From NCBI RefSeq assembly GCF_023856365.1, contig NC_064534.1, positions 10,498,536 to 10,562,535 on the forward strand: a stretch of DNA of 64,000 nucleotides, read 5' to 3'. Both the position numbers and the translations under genes were made by a program. Under the pieces are notes generated by a model. That model searched no databases. It was not told the origin of the DNA and worked only from the letters and a program-made list of their open reading frames with translations. How positions within the stretch are numbered: the stretch's first letter is position 1; every line of letters begins with the position of its first letter. This document shows positions 48,545-60,200 of the stretch, one piece after another. Source of the stretch: Brienomyrus brachyistius (Eukaryota; Chordata; Actinopteri; Osteoglossiformes; Mormyridae).

Positions 48545-48910
48545 TTTAGTTTATCTATACTATTTTTTGTACAGTGGCGGGACTGAGCAAGCTTTTCATT
48601 TCACTGCAAGTTGTACCAGTGTAACTGTGCATGTGACAATATATATATATATATTAAAAAATTTTGAATCACGAATCTGGATAATCTTGAATCAGCACCT
48701 ATCAACAAACAACAACAAATTTATTTTTTGTATAGCACGTCATCACAACTTTACATTGTCTCAAAGCGCTTTACAGCATCCCCACGCAAAGCCGCCAGTG
48801 AGCAAGCCAAAGGCAACAGTGGCAAGGAAAAACTCCCTAGAAGAAAGAGACCTTGGGAGGGACCAGACTCAAAGGGGGAGCCCAACCACCAGGGGCCGGC
48901 AGGGAGAGTC
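48545..48910. repeat. Dispersed teleost repeats (two joined pieces)
   Basis: 48570-48640 (GTGGCGGGACTGAGCAAGC, TTTCATTTCACTGCAAGTTG) and 48705-48910 (TCTCAAAGCGCTTTACAGCA, GGCAACAGTGGCAAGGAAAA) match wording I know from common fish interspersed repeats. A 201-codon frame crosses them and is not a gene. Confidence 0.6.
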
Positions 48911-48914
48911 AAAT

Positions 48915-50060
48915 GAGAAACTCCAAGCCTTGCCTGAAGATGCACCCTGTCTGACTATACTTTCACTCTCGTGTTTCCTACCCGAGAGATAAAGCACCGG
49001 GCTGTAATGTCACTACAAATACCACTATGCTGATGATGTGCTACAGGCTGTTACTGCTCCCATTGTTCAGGGGAAGAAGAACAATGATGAAAATGAAATA
49101 CGGAGTCATCACAACACACAGTTAACTTAAAGGCAATGCAGAGTAAGTGGACCTACTTATTTAAAGCACCCTATTAATTAAAAGTGTTCTAAACACACTG
49201 AGCTTGAGGTCTAAAGAGTGACCATTTATTGGTTCCTTTGTTCATAGTTTCACAAGAGCATGTAGCTGCTTCAGATGCAGCTAATTAAAAATGTGTATGT
49301 AAGTGGGGAGCGTCTAAGGGAGGCACTAATCTGCAGCCTGTGGCCTGCTTTCCGAATGAGCCGAGACGCTGATCAGCCAGAGTGTGGTGGGCTGAAATGC
49401 AGACCCTGCCTTGCTTTTTAAATGAGAAGTGACACAATAATGGCCGACTGTGACGGAATGCCACCCCCCCCCCAGGATGCTGCTGGCTAATTGCTGCTAT
49501 GAGTACAATTGTACGGTAAGGAGGCTGCGTGAATGTCAGGGAGGAGGGGGCTAATGGACATGTTTAAAATGACTGTGACCCCAGCATCACCACCACCCCC
49601 AGCTCCAGTGCCTTTGGGGTATTTATGGAAGGGGTGAAGTACTGCATCCGCCTACTAGGGACTGCTAATGGCGACACTGAGAGATCTCCGTTGCATGGAG
49701 GATGGTGCAGTGATGTTCTTAAGATGTTCTAAAAGGCTGTCTTCTCAGTGGTCTCTCACCAACCTGCCGTGCAGCACAGTGACTGTCACTATTACTGCTG
49801 CTGCCGCCGCTCCTCGCCTCATTGGGTGATCTGAGCAGCTGACATCACATCCTGTACGTCAGCATACATCCCTGTTATCATCACTGGGCAAGTCTACCCT
49901 GATCTATTTTAAATTCAATGTGTGGCATATGTTAGCTAACAAAATAATTGCTGAATAAGCAAGGATTAGTCAGAAACACCCATTTATTTTAGCACTGACT
50001 GGACAACAACAATCCAATTAGAACACTCGTAGAACCATCATAGATGTATAAATAATTACT
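48915..50060. other. Intergenic DNA, nothing recognised
   Basis: Unique, with GCTGCTGCCGCCGCTCC near 49797. No exon. Confidence 0.4.
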
Positions 50061-50067
50061 ATGTGTA

Positions 50068-50270
50068 CAGTCGACCCTGTGTTCCAGGACACCCCAGCGG
50101 ATACCAAAATCCGCAAAGTTCCTTATATGAAATGGCATAGCATTTGCATATAACCTACGCACATCCTCTCATATACTTTAAGGCATTTCTAGATTACTTA
50201 TAATACTTAATGCAATGTAAATGCCATGTAAATTATACTGTATTGTTTTGGGAATAAGTCTGAGTGTGTT
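50068..50270 (+). mobile_element. Tigger/pogo-like element fragment
   Basis: TA-preceded CAGTCGACCCTGTGTTCC, then GCGGATACCAAAATCCGC, GGCATAGCATTTGCATATAA, CCTACGCACATCCTC and TAGATTACTTATAATACTTA. From memory these closely follow a mammalian Tigger-derived repeat. Only one end is clear. Confidence 0.55.
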
Positions 50271-50689
50271 CAGGACTAGGGGTTCACGATTAGTATTACT
50301 GTTTCAAATTTTAATTATCATAAAAACCATGGTTGATTACTGTGCCCATATTAAATACTGTCAAGCATCAGCTAAAGTTAGCGGCAGTCTGCCGGATGTA
50401 GGTGTGCGGGTTAGTGTGCAGCGTGGGTTTGTTTGGTGTCAGTAAAAACATGGCAGGAGAGACAGCATTCCGCAGGTTTCTAATGGCAATGCATGTTTGA
50501 TATGGTTTTAATATGTTTAGTGTATATACGGTATTGGTTATGTTATTATTTTAAGGTTCTTAGCTCTTAGAATTTGATTAAATGATTTTACTTTGTGTAC
50601 CAGTACTTTTTGAGCATTTTCAGCATTTTTACAATGTCGCGATAATACTGAAAACCATGATAATTCTGGTCAATATAATCTTGTCACTA

Positions 50690-51030
50690 TATAGTCACAG
50701 ATTGTGTGGGCAATGTGTGCAATTGTCTGTATGTGTATATGTGGGAGTGTGGTTATATTACATATAATATATATATTACATATGCCCCCACAATCTGATA
50801 AAAAAAAAACTGTTATTTTGACTTTGCGGGACCATTTTTCTGTGAATGCAATTAAAAAACTAGAAATGCCAAAAATCTCGTTTTCTGTTTGGTTACTTAT
50901 GATTAAGGTTAGGGCTGAATAGGGGTTAAGGTCCTCCTGTTAGGATTAGAGTTTTCCCCAATGAAGTGAATGGACAGTCCCCACAAAGATATAATCACAA
51001 ACCTGTGTGCGCGTGTGTGCGTTTTTGCGT
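50690..51030 (+). mobile_element. TG-flanked MITE family, copy E
   Basis: Left end GTGGTTATATTACATATAAT; the right end reads TTGTGATTATATCTTTGTGG inward. Core: GGTTACTTATGATTAAGG, TTAGGGCTGAATAGGGG, TAAGGTCCTCCTG, CAGTCCCCACAAAGATAT. GT-rich DNA flanks both ends. Confidence 0.75.
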
Positions 51031-51109
51031 GTGCGTTTTTGCGTGCGTGTGCGCACTCGGGTCTACCTATGCTCCCATGTGCACAGGTGTGAGTGTACAG
51101 CAGCAGGTC

Positions 51110-51560
51110 CATCTGCTTCTCTCTTTGTCTATCTGCGAGAGGCTCGTTACATTCTGGGCACTTATTTCCTCATTACTCCCGCTTATTCGCCACCTGCATT
51201 TCCTCCACATCGCCCGAGATGAGATCGCGTCGGTGGGCAGCGCGCATTATGATTTATATTTTAATCAGGTGAAAGCGTGCCGAATTTATATTTAAGAGTG
51301 CATGACATATGGCTGTGCCCTGGCAGCTGTCCACTTTAGCCCGTTTTTATTTACTGAGGGAAAGCGGGTCGGCATTGGTCTGTTTTCTTGTGTCAATACT
51401 GCAGATCGCCGGGATGCGGTGGGCGAAGAAATGTTATTCTCTACTGCCATCTCGTGGACACAGTTTCTTCATGGCCGCGGTAATTTTGACTTATTGCGAT
51501 GCACAAATGCCATATTAAATATCTGAGGGACATAAAATTGTCAACTGCACGTGAAGATCT
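51110..51560. promoter_or_regulatory. Candidate conserved non-coding element
   Basis: Unique DNA with GCGCGCATTATGATTTATAT, TTTAATCAGGTGAAAGCG, GAATTTATATTTAAGAG and a CTCF-like CTGCCATCTCGTGG (51453-51466). No repeat or exon signature. Confidence 0.35.
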
Positions 51561-51564
51561 TTAC

Positions 51565-52150
51565 TCCAAACTGTAATTTGTAACTTTACATTGTTATATG
51601 CTCATGAAGGGTGGTTCAGCCAAACGGTGAAGCTTCTTTGCGTGCCGTCTGGCAGGCAGGGCCTTCCCATTACTCAACACAAAAAACTGAGGAAGCTTTG
51701 ATTTCCTGGCAGAGGTTATTTTCACAGGAGCTTTCGGCTCCAGTGAAGATGCAGGGCCGTGCTATTTATGGAGAGACACAGTCCTGCCAGTCTCCCCGGT
51801 GAATACTTCAACTGGAAAGTAAGGGCTGTGGTGATCAAAAACCCAGTTTCCCTCAGGTACGCCAGGACCTGCCAACCCAGGAGCACAGCTGTGCTCTTAT
51901 TTAGCATATATTTCAAGAAATACTGTCATATCATTTAATATTTGTTTTTATCACTAATGAACATCCTCTGCTCTTCCGTAATCATTTATGTAGTGCTACA
52001 GGGTCACCTCTAAAGGAATGCCTAATGAATTCTGATGCTGGCAAACAGCGGTGGGAACATTTTAAACATCTTCACTACACATAGTAAACACACTTATAAA
52101 AGCCTTATGAAATCGAGGCACCTGAAAAACAGCCTTGAAGGGAGTGCGAA
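51565..52150. other. Intergenic DNA, nothing recognised
   Basis: Unique sequence; no gene or repeat recognised. Confidence 0.4.
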
Positions 52151-52154
52151 GCTC

Positions 52155-52300
52155 AGCGGGTTTGGATATTGTGTCGATCTGTGATCAGAAGGTTGTTGGT
52201 TTGAATCCCAGGGTTGGCAGAGTGATGTCGCCAGCAGGCACTTGACCAAGGCTCTTAATCCCCAAGTACTCCTGGGACTGTCTGTCTGAATTAAAATGAA
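52155..52300 (+). mobile_element. tRNA-derived SINE
   Basis: GTTGGTTTGAATCCCAGGG (box B), then GGCACTTGACCAAGGCTCTTAA. Same family as 39598-39775; tail lost. Confidence 0.7.
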
Positions 52301-52304
52301 AACA

Positions 52305-54270
52305 ATTGAAACTGAAAGACAGTTGTAAAAGCTTGGGTTTACATTAGATTAAACTTCACTATCATTGCCCAATGTACAAGTATTTAGGCATCACAGTAAT
52401 GGTTTGGCATCTGATCTGAAAATGCTGAATTAGAATTAGAAACCTGTATAGTACATTCATCTTTGATAAATACAATTATAAAAATGTAAATCTACTGTAT
52501 ACAGTTTCATGTTTTCTTTGTGCCATGCACAACAACAATACATGGTACTACTCTCTAGTGAAATGCTTTTCCACCTGCTAAATTAGAAATATGGTAATTT
52601 GGAGATATATCTATATGTAAAACATTCAGTGCTACCATAGCAACTGCGATTCTAACTGCTGGCTGCTCCATGTCACACCTTAGCATCCTGGCTAAATAAG
52701 AGAGCCAGGCTCCGGAGGCGAAAACAGCAGCTTGCTGCTCAGCGACCGACGTGGCCGCAAAAGCAGTGTGTGCACCGAGGTGGCAAACGACGGACTAACG
52801 CTCTGCCCTCCTGAAGGTTGTTAGATGTTACTGCGCTGAAAGAAGCACATCGCTGGGGCGTAAAAGTCTCCAAGAGCTCCCAGGTTTGCTTGGGGATTCT
52901 GCTTCTGTTTCGAATCTTCAAACACGACTGCATGTCTAGTTCATATTCATTTTTTTATTCACGTCCCATGTTTTTAATGATGGAGTGTTTTGGTAAAAGA
53001 ATATTAACTGAATGAAACGAAGGGAAAAAAATAGGATAAATAAAGAATTATTGATTTTTACAAAGTCAATAAAATAGACTTTACAACAAGAAATTTAAAA
53101 CTGCAACTAATGAAAGCCAGTAATTGTGAAATGTAAAATCAAGTGTGAAATGACATTTTTAATTGCATTAAATCCAATGATTTTAGTAAATCCTTTCAAA
53201 GAAGCAACACAAGCAATCCTACTCCTGTATAAAAATTTCAAAATGAAGATGACGTGCTGTATAATGAAGTTGAACATCCAAAAACCCAAGTCAAAGAAAA
53301 CTCTTTTGATTCAGGCACATGTTCAAAGTTATGGGGCTCGTCCTGGGCCTTAGGTTACTCTGCTGGTTCTACCTGCCTACACCATCTTTCACACCATCTT
53401 CCACACCATTCTCAGGCAGTTCATTCTTAGCTCTTCTGGTTTAGGGTAACTCCTCAGCCCCAGGGGCTGGCTCACACTGCCAGGGAATATAGAGTAGACT
53501 AGATAAAGACCCCCCCCCCCCAGCAGTATGGCCTGGATTCTCACAGGATGGGCCAGCACTGGTGGATTCCTCTGGGTGACCTTCATGCTTCTCACCATCA
53601 CACACACTGGCTGATGCCGTTGATGATATAACACAGATGGTGGCAGCATATACGACACCCCCGGCATTAAATGAAATACTTGGCAGGAACCTGTTTCAAG
53701 ATCCACATGTAAAAATAAGGCCTAAGACCCTATTGGTCAGATTCAGTCCTAGAACAGATTGGCTACTTTTCCTGAGGCTCTGCGTCTATGTAGGTGGTGC
53801 TGAGATGAAGCCAGTCGGCCACATATACCTAGCAATGTGCCCATCAATCCTCACCCAAAGTATTTTAAAAATCTTACAGACTGCTCGAGGGTCCCAAATA
53901 TAATCTGCTGCGTGAGAGTGAACCAGAATTTTAGATGGTACATCAGACATCTCTTGTCCCCTTTGTCCTTATTCATAAGTATGGATTCCTGAATCGGTTA
54001 AGACATGCTACATTGCAAAGGCTGAAAAGGGATTAAGAATCGACACTGGACTTTTGCTGAGTCATCAGACCACCAAGAAAGTGCCAGATGGCCAAACCTC
54101 CCTCTCCATCTTCTTCTTGGGAAAACTCCTAAGTACAGGAGAAGCAGAAGGGAATCTGCCATTTTAATCAGGATCTCATCTACTGTAGATCGGGACTAGG
54201 CATTCCACACTGAAAGTTTATGCTAGATGTGATGGAACGCATCCTCTCATTTCAGGATGTCTCTGCAACA
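52305..54270. other. Intergenic DNA, nothing recognised
   Basis: C12 run near 53510. Short frames only (105 codons at most), none with homology I recognise. Confidence 0.45.
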
Positions 54271-54274
54271 GACA

Positions 54275-54490
54275 ACCATCCATTTCCTGTAGCCACTCTT
54301 CCTTTTCTGGGTCACAGGGCACACAGGCGCAAGGCAGGGGACAACCTCGGATGGGGCGCCAACCCATCACAGGGCACACTCACACACCATTCACTCACAC
54401 AGGCACACCTATGGGCAATGTGGTAAGGACTGGAGTACCCAAGGAACCCCCAAAAATAACACAGGGAGAACATGCAAACTTCACACAGCA
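54275..54490 (-). mobile_element. L2-tailed SINE, 5'-truncated
   Basis: Plus strand reads tail first: CAACCATCCATTTCCTGTAG, GGGGCGCCAACCCATCACAG, CACACTCACACACCATTCAC, GGGAGAACATGCAAACTTC. The tRNA head is missing. Confidence 0.8.
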
Positions 54491-54499
54491 GTTTATTAA

Positions 54500-55108
54500 T
54501 TTTATAATTAATTACTCTCTCAATGAATGTTTTTGTAGTCAGATTGCACCCAGCTGCCCTTTGCATTGACTAAAAGTGTTCCTCAGTGTCGTCAGACAGC
54601 ACACACACTCTGACAACCACCTGTTTACCTCTTGCCATCAGGAGTATCCAGGTCCACAAGTCATGAGCTGTTACCCTGCTGAACCAGCAGTAATCAGTCC
54701 TGCTTGCAGTAATGTCCATATCACACAGTCATGTTGGTTTGTGCCACTGTCTATTGTCATGCCCTCTCGCCTGTTTTTACAGCCAGCTTATTGTAATATT
54801 GCCCTGCAGTCATGCTTCCTCAACATTTACTCCTCATTTAGTTTTTTTTTCTCCTTGTTGTAAATGTATTAATGCATACACAAGCACTTACGCATTACAT
54901 ACATATTTGTATTTTTTCTTTTTCTAAATCGTCACTGGAGTGATATACCAAATTTTGTTGTGCACTGTACAGTGATGAAGCAATTCAATTCATACTCAGT
55001 TAACATCATGGAAATGTTCTGGCTTCAACAGTACCTGTATACTTATGCATATGATTTTGAATACTCTTATGTGCATGTGAATAATAATTATTTTTTTGTG
55101 ATAAAGAC

Positions 55109-55160
<52 letters not shown>

Positions 55161-56745
55161 AAAGAAAAAATGTTCTGCCGTAAATATTGAAATCTGTTAT
55201 TGCACATATTTACCACTAGAGGCCATCCATGTACATCATCCATTTTCAATAATTGCTTACTCTTAAAATCCTTGTTATTCAAAGTGCGGCAGCATTTCTG
55301 CTTTATATAGTTAAGACAATGGAAAATGATTAAGGGGAATATGGCTGCATATTTTGATAAACTGAAGTATATCATTTAACCTCTTGTAATAAATAAGCTA
55401 TAAGTATAATTCAATTGTTTAAACAGTCTTGTTAAGTGACTTTAAATGCAAACGTCTTGTTTGATTTACATGTGCTATCATTCCTTCTATCAAATGTTTG
55501 AATTACTCGTGGCGTGTAAACACCTTGTTCTACTAAAGACAGATGGTCAAATATGGGTGTTTAGAGAGGCAGAGAAAGCAAGACGGCAAGACTACAGTTT
55601 CAGAATGTCTGCTAGTTCTGGGATTTTTAAAGGAGCTACCTAACTTTATAATAAAATACTACCTTTCCTACTTAATTAGAATGTGTTTCTTAACATCATT
55701 TTAAATGACAAAAACAGCCATTTCTCATGTTATATTTTGTGATATCTTACACATTTCACTTATGTTTTCATTGATCCATTCAGGGCAATTGTCTACAAAG
55801 TTGAATATCTGTGCATTTGAGAGTGATCTGCTTTTGCCTGCAAAACATTCATGTTTTATTAGTGACATGTACTGTAGTTTCCCATGATCATTAAGGTAAC
55901 ACGTGTATTTTGTGCTGTTTTGAACTACTTTCAGATTTATCACTGACATACTTGTTTTGATATTGCATTGCTTTGGCCTGTCATGCGAGACAGTAATCTG
56001 CTTTGAAATAAAATAAAGGGAAACAGGAATTATTTGAATACATTTGAACTTATCCATATAAAGCTATGTAATGCAGGGGCCTATACACGTGAATCTGCAG
56101 TGACATTCTGGTGATGCTTAATTGCAGGACCAGTCCATTACGATTTTATGTGGACAACAGCAGCCCATCTTAGTTGATTAATCTTGGTTAATTATACTGA
56201 TAGGTCTACAAGTTCGGCTAATTTTCCGTTACAATTAATAAATCCAGACCAACCAGAGCCACACATAAACTACGGGAAACCAGTCAGTTCTACTGGAATT
56301 TACACAATATCAAAGACAGCCATAATCAGATATCCGGGTTTGTCATGCAGTCTGTCATGTACCACACCTATCTCTGACACCATGCCCTCGGATTGCTCAA
56401 AATACGTAATACTATTATAACATTACGGCTGTCCAAAGATGTCTTAACCGTATCAGAACAATAACAGCAACGTTCTACTTCTTTTCCCCCAACTAATCGG
56501 TAGGTGCAAATCGGGTGCAAGTAGCTAATGATGTTTCCTTCTGTTTATGTATATTTAATACACATTATTCACAAAGCGCAGTCGAAAGTTTTTTTTCCCA
56601 GACGTCGTCTGTGAGAGACATCGACGTACCGCAGTCACTTGCTATACAGTATGAAAACAATACTGAGATTCACAAATACATATCAAAATACAACTATTGC
56701 ATTCAGCAACGTACCGCGTAATACTACACGGAGATGATGTTAATA
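54500..56745. other. Intergenic DNA upstream of the ppp2r2a promoter
   Basis: (GAAA)n at 55108-55163. CCACTAGAGGCCAT at 55213-55226 is CTCF-like. The rest is A+T-rich unique DNA with no exon recognised. Confidence 0.45.
55108..55163 (+). repeat. (GAAA)n microsatellite
   Basis: About 14 GAAA units. Lys/Glu-rich frames here are repeat translations. Confidence 0.95.
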
Positions 56746-56983
56746 TTCTGCGACTCTATAAAATACCATTGGATCGGTACGTCTTTAAAATGCGTCGATG
56801 TCGGATGTGGAGCGTGGGAGCGGTATTCGACGTAGCCGCACTTAGCTCTGATTGGCGCTGCCTTCCTGAGTTGACGGTGAAAACCAATACAAAGTCTCCG
56901 CGCTGAGCGCCCGCTATGTGGAGCGAGCGTGCTCTGCTAACTTGCGCTTCCCTCCGCCTCCCCGCGGTTTTCGGTCGGTCTCG

Positions 56984-56991
56984 TGACGTCA
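56984..56991. promoter_or_regulatory. Perfect CRE (TGACGTCA) in the ppp2r2a promoter
   Basis: An eight-base palindromic CREB/ATF site about 280 bp upstream of the start codon, inside the CpG-rich block. The exact consensus is seen; function is inferred. Confidence 0.6.
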
Positions 56992-57044
56992 GCACGGGAG
57001 GAGGTTGCGCCATTTTGAAATTGGAAGGTGAGAGAGAGGAGTAG

Positions 57045-57149
57045 ATGACTGGAAAAGAGGGAGTGTTAATGATAGATAGTGCAGGCTTCCCTAAGCTGAA
57101 GACCGGGAGACGAAGTGGCAGGCAAAAAAACCTGACCCGTAGATTTTAA
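57045..57149 (+). other. Upstream ORF in the ppp2r2a 5' leader (34 codons)
   Basis: ATG at 57045 opens a 34-residue frame (begins MTGKEGVLM, basic toward its end) closing with TAA at 57147-57149, 120 bases before the main ATG. If transcription starts upstream of 57045 and the leader is unspliced, it would be translated first and could damp ppp2r2a translation. An alternative is that a donor-like AAGGTGAGA near 57026-57034 splices part of the leader out. Confidence 0.45.
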
Positions 57150-57269
57150 TTCTTTTTTTGTTTTGTTTTCGCGATCTGCATCCATCCTCTGCGAAATTGC
57201 CGTTGCACACGCCCAAGCCCGGCAAAATTTGCAAGACTTGGGCCCGCGGTAGAGATTCACTCTCTCACC

Positions 57270-57276
57270 ATGGCAG
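57270..57276 (+). CDS. ppp2r2a: ppp2r2a coding exon 1 (ATG GCA G, phase 1)
   Basis: Only seven coding bases, Met-Ala plus the first base of Gly, followed by the donor GTAACC. The context before ATG is CTCACC, a good Kozak sequence with purine-like A at -3. Vertebrate B55-alpha starts with the same MAG, split at the same place, which fixes this start. The 5'UTR runs upstream into the CpG-rich promoter; its 5' end is not visible. Intron 1 is 2228 bp. Confidence 0.88.
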
Positions 57277-60200
57277 GTAACCGCAACCAAATATAAAGGG
57301 CGAATCCAGGCTGGCGTGCCGATTCTGGTGCAACCGTTTTTCTTTTAAAAAAGATCGGATTTGGGTTCAGGTATATGAAGTGTATGGCCGTGGTTAGCTC
57401 GCCTTTCATTCCTTTCAGGTATTCACTTCCCAGCGCCCCCCCCCCCCACGTTGCGTTCAGGCGAAATCGCAAGGGAATGAATTACTACCCAATACTAACT
57501 AACTAATGCCAGGTAGTTTACTTGCATTGCTCTAGACGACCAGTCGCATTAATGGTGTAGTTGGAAAACTAACTGGTCTTAAGTGTTTTTTCCACATGCG
57601 TGTGTCGGATCATGGGCGCCTGCCTGTGCTCGTGGTGCCCACGGGGTTCGCAGTCTGCATTAATCGCTTAAAACTTCCTCCCTGTATGTTTCGTTTACGT
57701 ATTATTCTTGTGTTTTTTTTTGTTTCTTGTGATCGCTGCTTGTGTGGCGACCTTATGGTGGCTGGATTGCAATGCAGCCCCCCTCCCTTCCCCGGGTGTA
57801 TTTTAGGCGGGGTGCTCTCCCACCGGTGCAGATGCTGGACGGATCCCGTAAGGTCATACGCCGCACCGGCTCTGAAGCCGCCCTTATTTCCCATCACAGG
57901 CCACATGGTAGCGATCCGTCGGTTCTGAGCCGTTAGGCGGCCGGCGCCCTGATCCCTCTCCGAGGGCTGCCCCTTAATCGATGCGGGTGTCGTTTAGGTA
58001 ACGGGGTCGTAGAGGAGGGAGACTTTCAGATCGCGTTTGTTCACTGTCAAATGTCTCAGTCCTTTCCCTCTACATCACGCATTGCGAAAGGACCTGGAAT
58101 GGTTTAATGAGAGGCTCATAATCCCACCTGGTGCGTCTGTCATTTGTCATTTATGAATCCTCCCCCACCGCCCTGTCGTCAGGTAGCCTCATCTTTTCAC
58201 TGTCGCTGCTCCTTAGTGTAGTAAGATTAGTGGAAACTTCAATTCAAACCTATATCTCGAATATAATTTCATTAGTTTGCTTAGCAGGTGGTTTTGACTG
58301 AATTGATTTGCATACCTGATGTCAAAATGGGATGAAGCCTGACCAGGCCCTAATTTGGGATTTGAACCCGTGACCCTCTTATCCACATCAAGCTTATTAA
58401 GTACTATCATAACAAACCCCAGTTTAATCCAGATAGCAGGATATCAATACATGCACGATAAACAGTCTGAAATGAATATTGTTTGGACGCCCATCATAAA
58501 CTACAGTTGTATGTCCTGGTTCAAAAATCCCAGTTCTGTTTTATGAGCTTCTGAGAAGTTTTTGAGATTGGATATCGATTTCTGATCATTACATAATCGA
58601 CTGTCTGCTGCCGCTGGAGACGTGTTGTTTATGCGTAATCTGTGACCCAGCATTTCATTGCCAACAGGTCACAGGGAAATTTCAGCTGGTATGTTTTTCT
58701 TTTTAAACAGTCTGTCTGTTTCATTGAGCAATTGGGAAGAATTTATGGAAGGACAGCTGGGTGTGGGCATGTCTATCATCCTTGCAGACTTGTGCAACAA
58801 TGTTGGTTTAAAACATGAAATAACTTGTCTTCTATCGTTCATCAGCATCGTGAAAGATCTAATTAGTAAGCCTTTGTTGATTTGTTATAGTGAATCGCGT
58901 TTGAGATTATTCAAAACTGTCAGCTGAGGACAGTGTATTGAGTATGCAGCATGTGGACTGAGATCCACCCTGTCCCAGCAGCTTGAACACCTGTTGTCAG
59001 GTGAATGTCTAAGACTAACATGGGTGACGTCGGCAGTTTAATGCAGATGGTGGCCTGTCTGAATGTCGGTACCTTTTTCACCTGTGCCGCCCTCTGCCCT
59101 GCATGGGACCCTGTTATATATGTGGATATTTTCCCTGCAGTGATTCAGGTTTGGTAAGTTTCTTGCTTGCACGCTGTGAGCTCCTTCTGCCTTAGGAAGA
59201 GGCAGGTGCTTCATCAGGCTCTCTGCTCCACCAGCTGGTGGTGGGGTGGTTGGGTCGAACGACATGTTCCAGTGAATGCACAGTAAATCCATGCTGAAAC
59301 TGGATACGTGGCCCTTTCTCTATTGTGGACCGTTTACTGGATTTAGTGGTCTTGTGTTAGGAATATTTGTCTGAACAGCCTATGCAGTGGATAGGGCCTT
59401 GCCTGTTTTTTTTTTTTTTTGAGTGTAATTTGCACTGGTGGATGCCGTATTCTGCATGGCCTGGGGTGGATTCTGCCATGCAGCTGACCTCTCTGTGCTT
59501 TCAGGGGCCAGCGGTGGGGCCGGCGACGTGCAGTGGTGTCTGTCGCAGGTGAAGGGGGCCATTGATGACGATGTGGCTGAAGGTGAGTTCCACGTTGGCT
59601 CTGAATGTTGCCGTCTGAATGTTGATCTCACTGGGAGCCCTTACCCCCTTGGCGCCGGTCAATTTTACTTGTAATGCAGTTTTTCCTTAAACGTGTGCAC
59701 TGGGATGACTGTCACCGTGATAAACCATTCACCTGTCCATCTTCCATAACTGCTAATGCAGCACGATGTGGGGTCATGATGAGCCTACAGTCTTTCCCAG
59801 GAAACATGGCGCACTAGATATGATGCCTGTAATTCAGGAGACAAAGGCACGCACTGAACAATACGAATACACTGATTCACATAACCACAGGGGACAACTC
59901 GGGGCACCTGCAGGAATCCCAATGCTAGCATCCAATCTCCACCCACAAAGAGCTAACTGTGGCATTTTTTTAAACCTTCTAACCCAAAACCCTGAAAGGT
60001 GTGAGTCCGTCATGCTAGCCACTGAGCTGCTGTTCAGCCTCAGTACCAATAAGACCTTTGCTGTTTTAATGCTATTAACTCATAAATTTTTCTGGTGTCT
60101 TTTGAGCTGGGACCACCTGTCGGTTTTAGGAGGATTATGTCTATATTTAGCTTCCTTGAAATATCTACTGGGATTGAAGCCTGTTGTGGAAGCCTGCTGT

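Larger units (their letters stand above)
56750..57269 (+). promoter_or_regulatory. ppp2r2a: ppp2r2a CpG-rich promoter and 5'UTR
   Basis: GC- and CpG-rich block in otherwise A+T-rich DNA, ending at the start codon. It contains an inverted CCAAT (ATTGG, 56851-56855), a forward CCAAT (56884-56888), a perfect cAMP-response element TGACGTCA (56984-56991) and a YY1-type GCCATTTTG (57009-57017). There is no clear TATA box, so a dispersed housekeeping promoter is likely. The YY1-type site suggests transcription starts near 57000-57030. This is inferred from motifs; no transcript data are available. Confidence 0.75.

Noticed and set aside
48387..48992. 201-codon frame, the longest on the plus strand
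   Set aside because: Crosses a (C7A)n tract and two common fish interspersed repeats; no protein homology.
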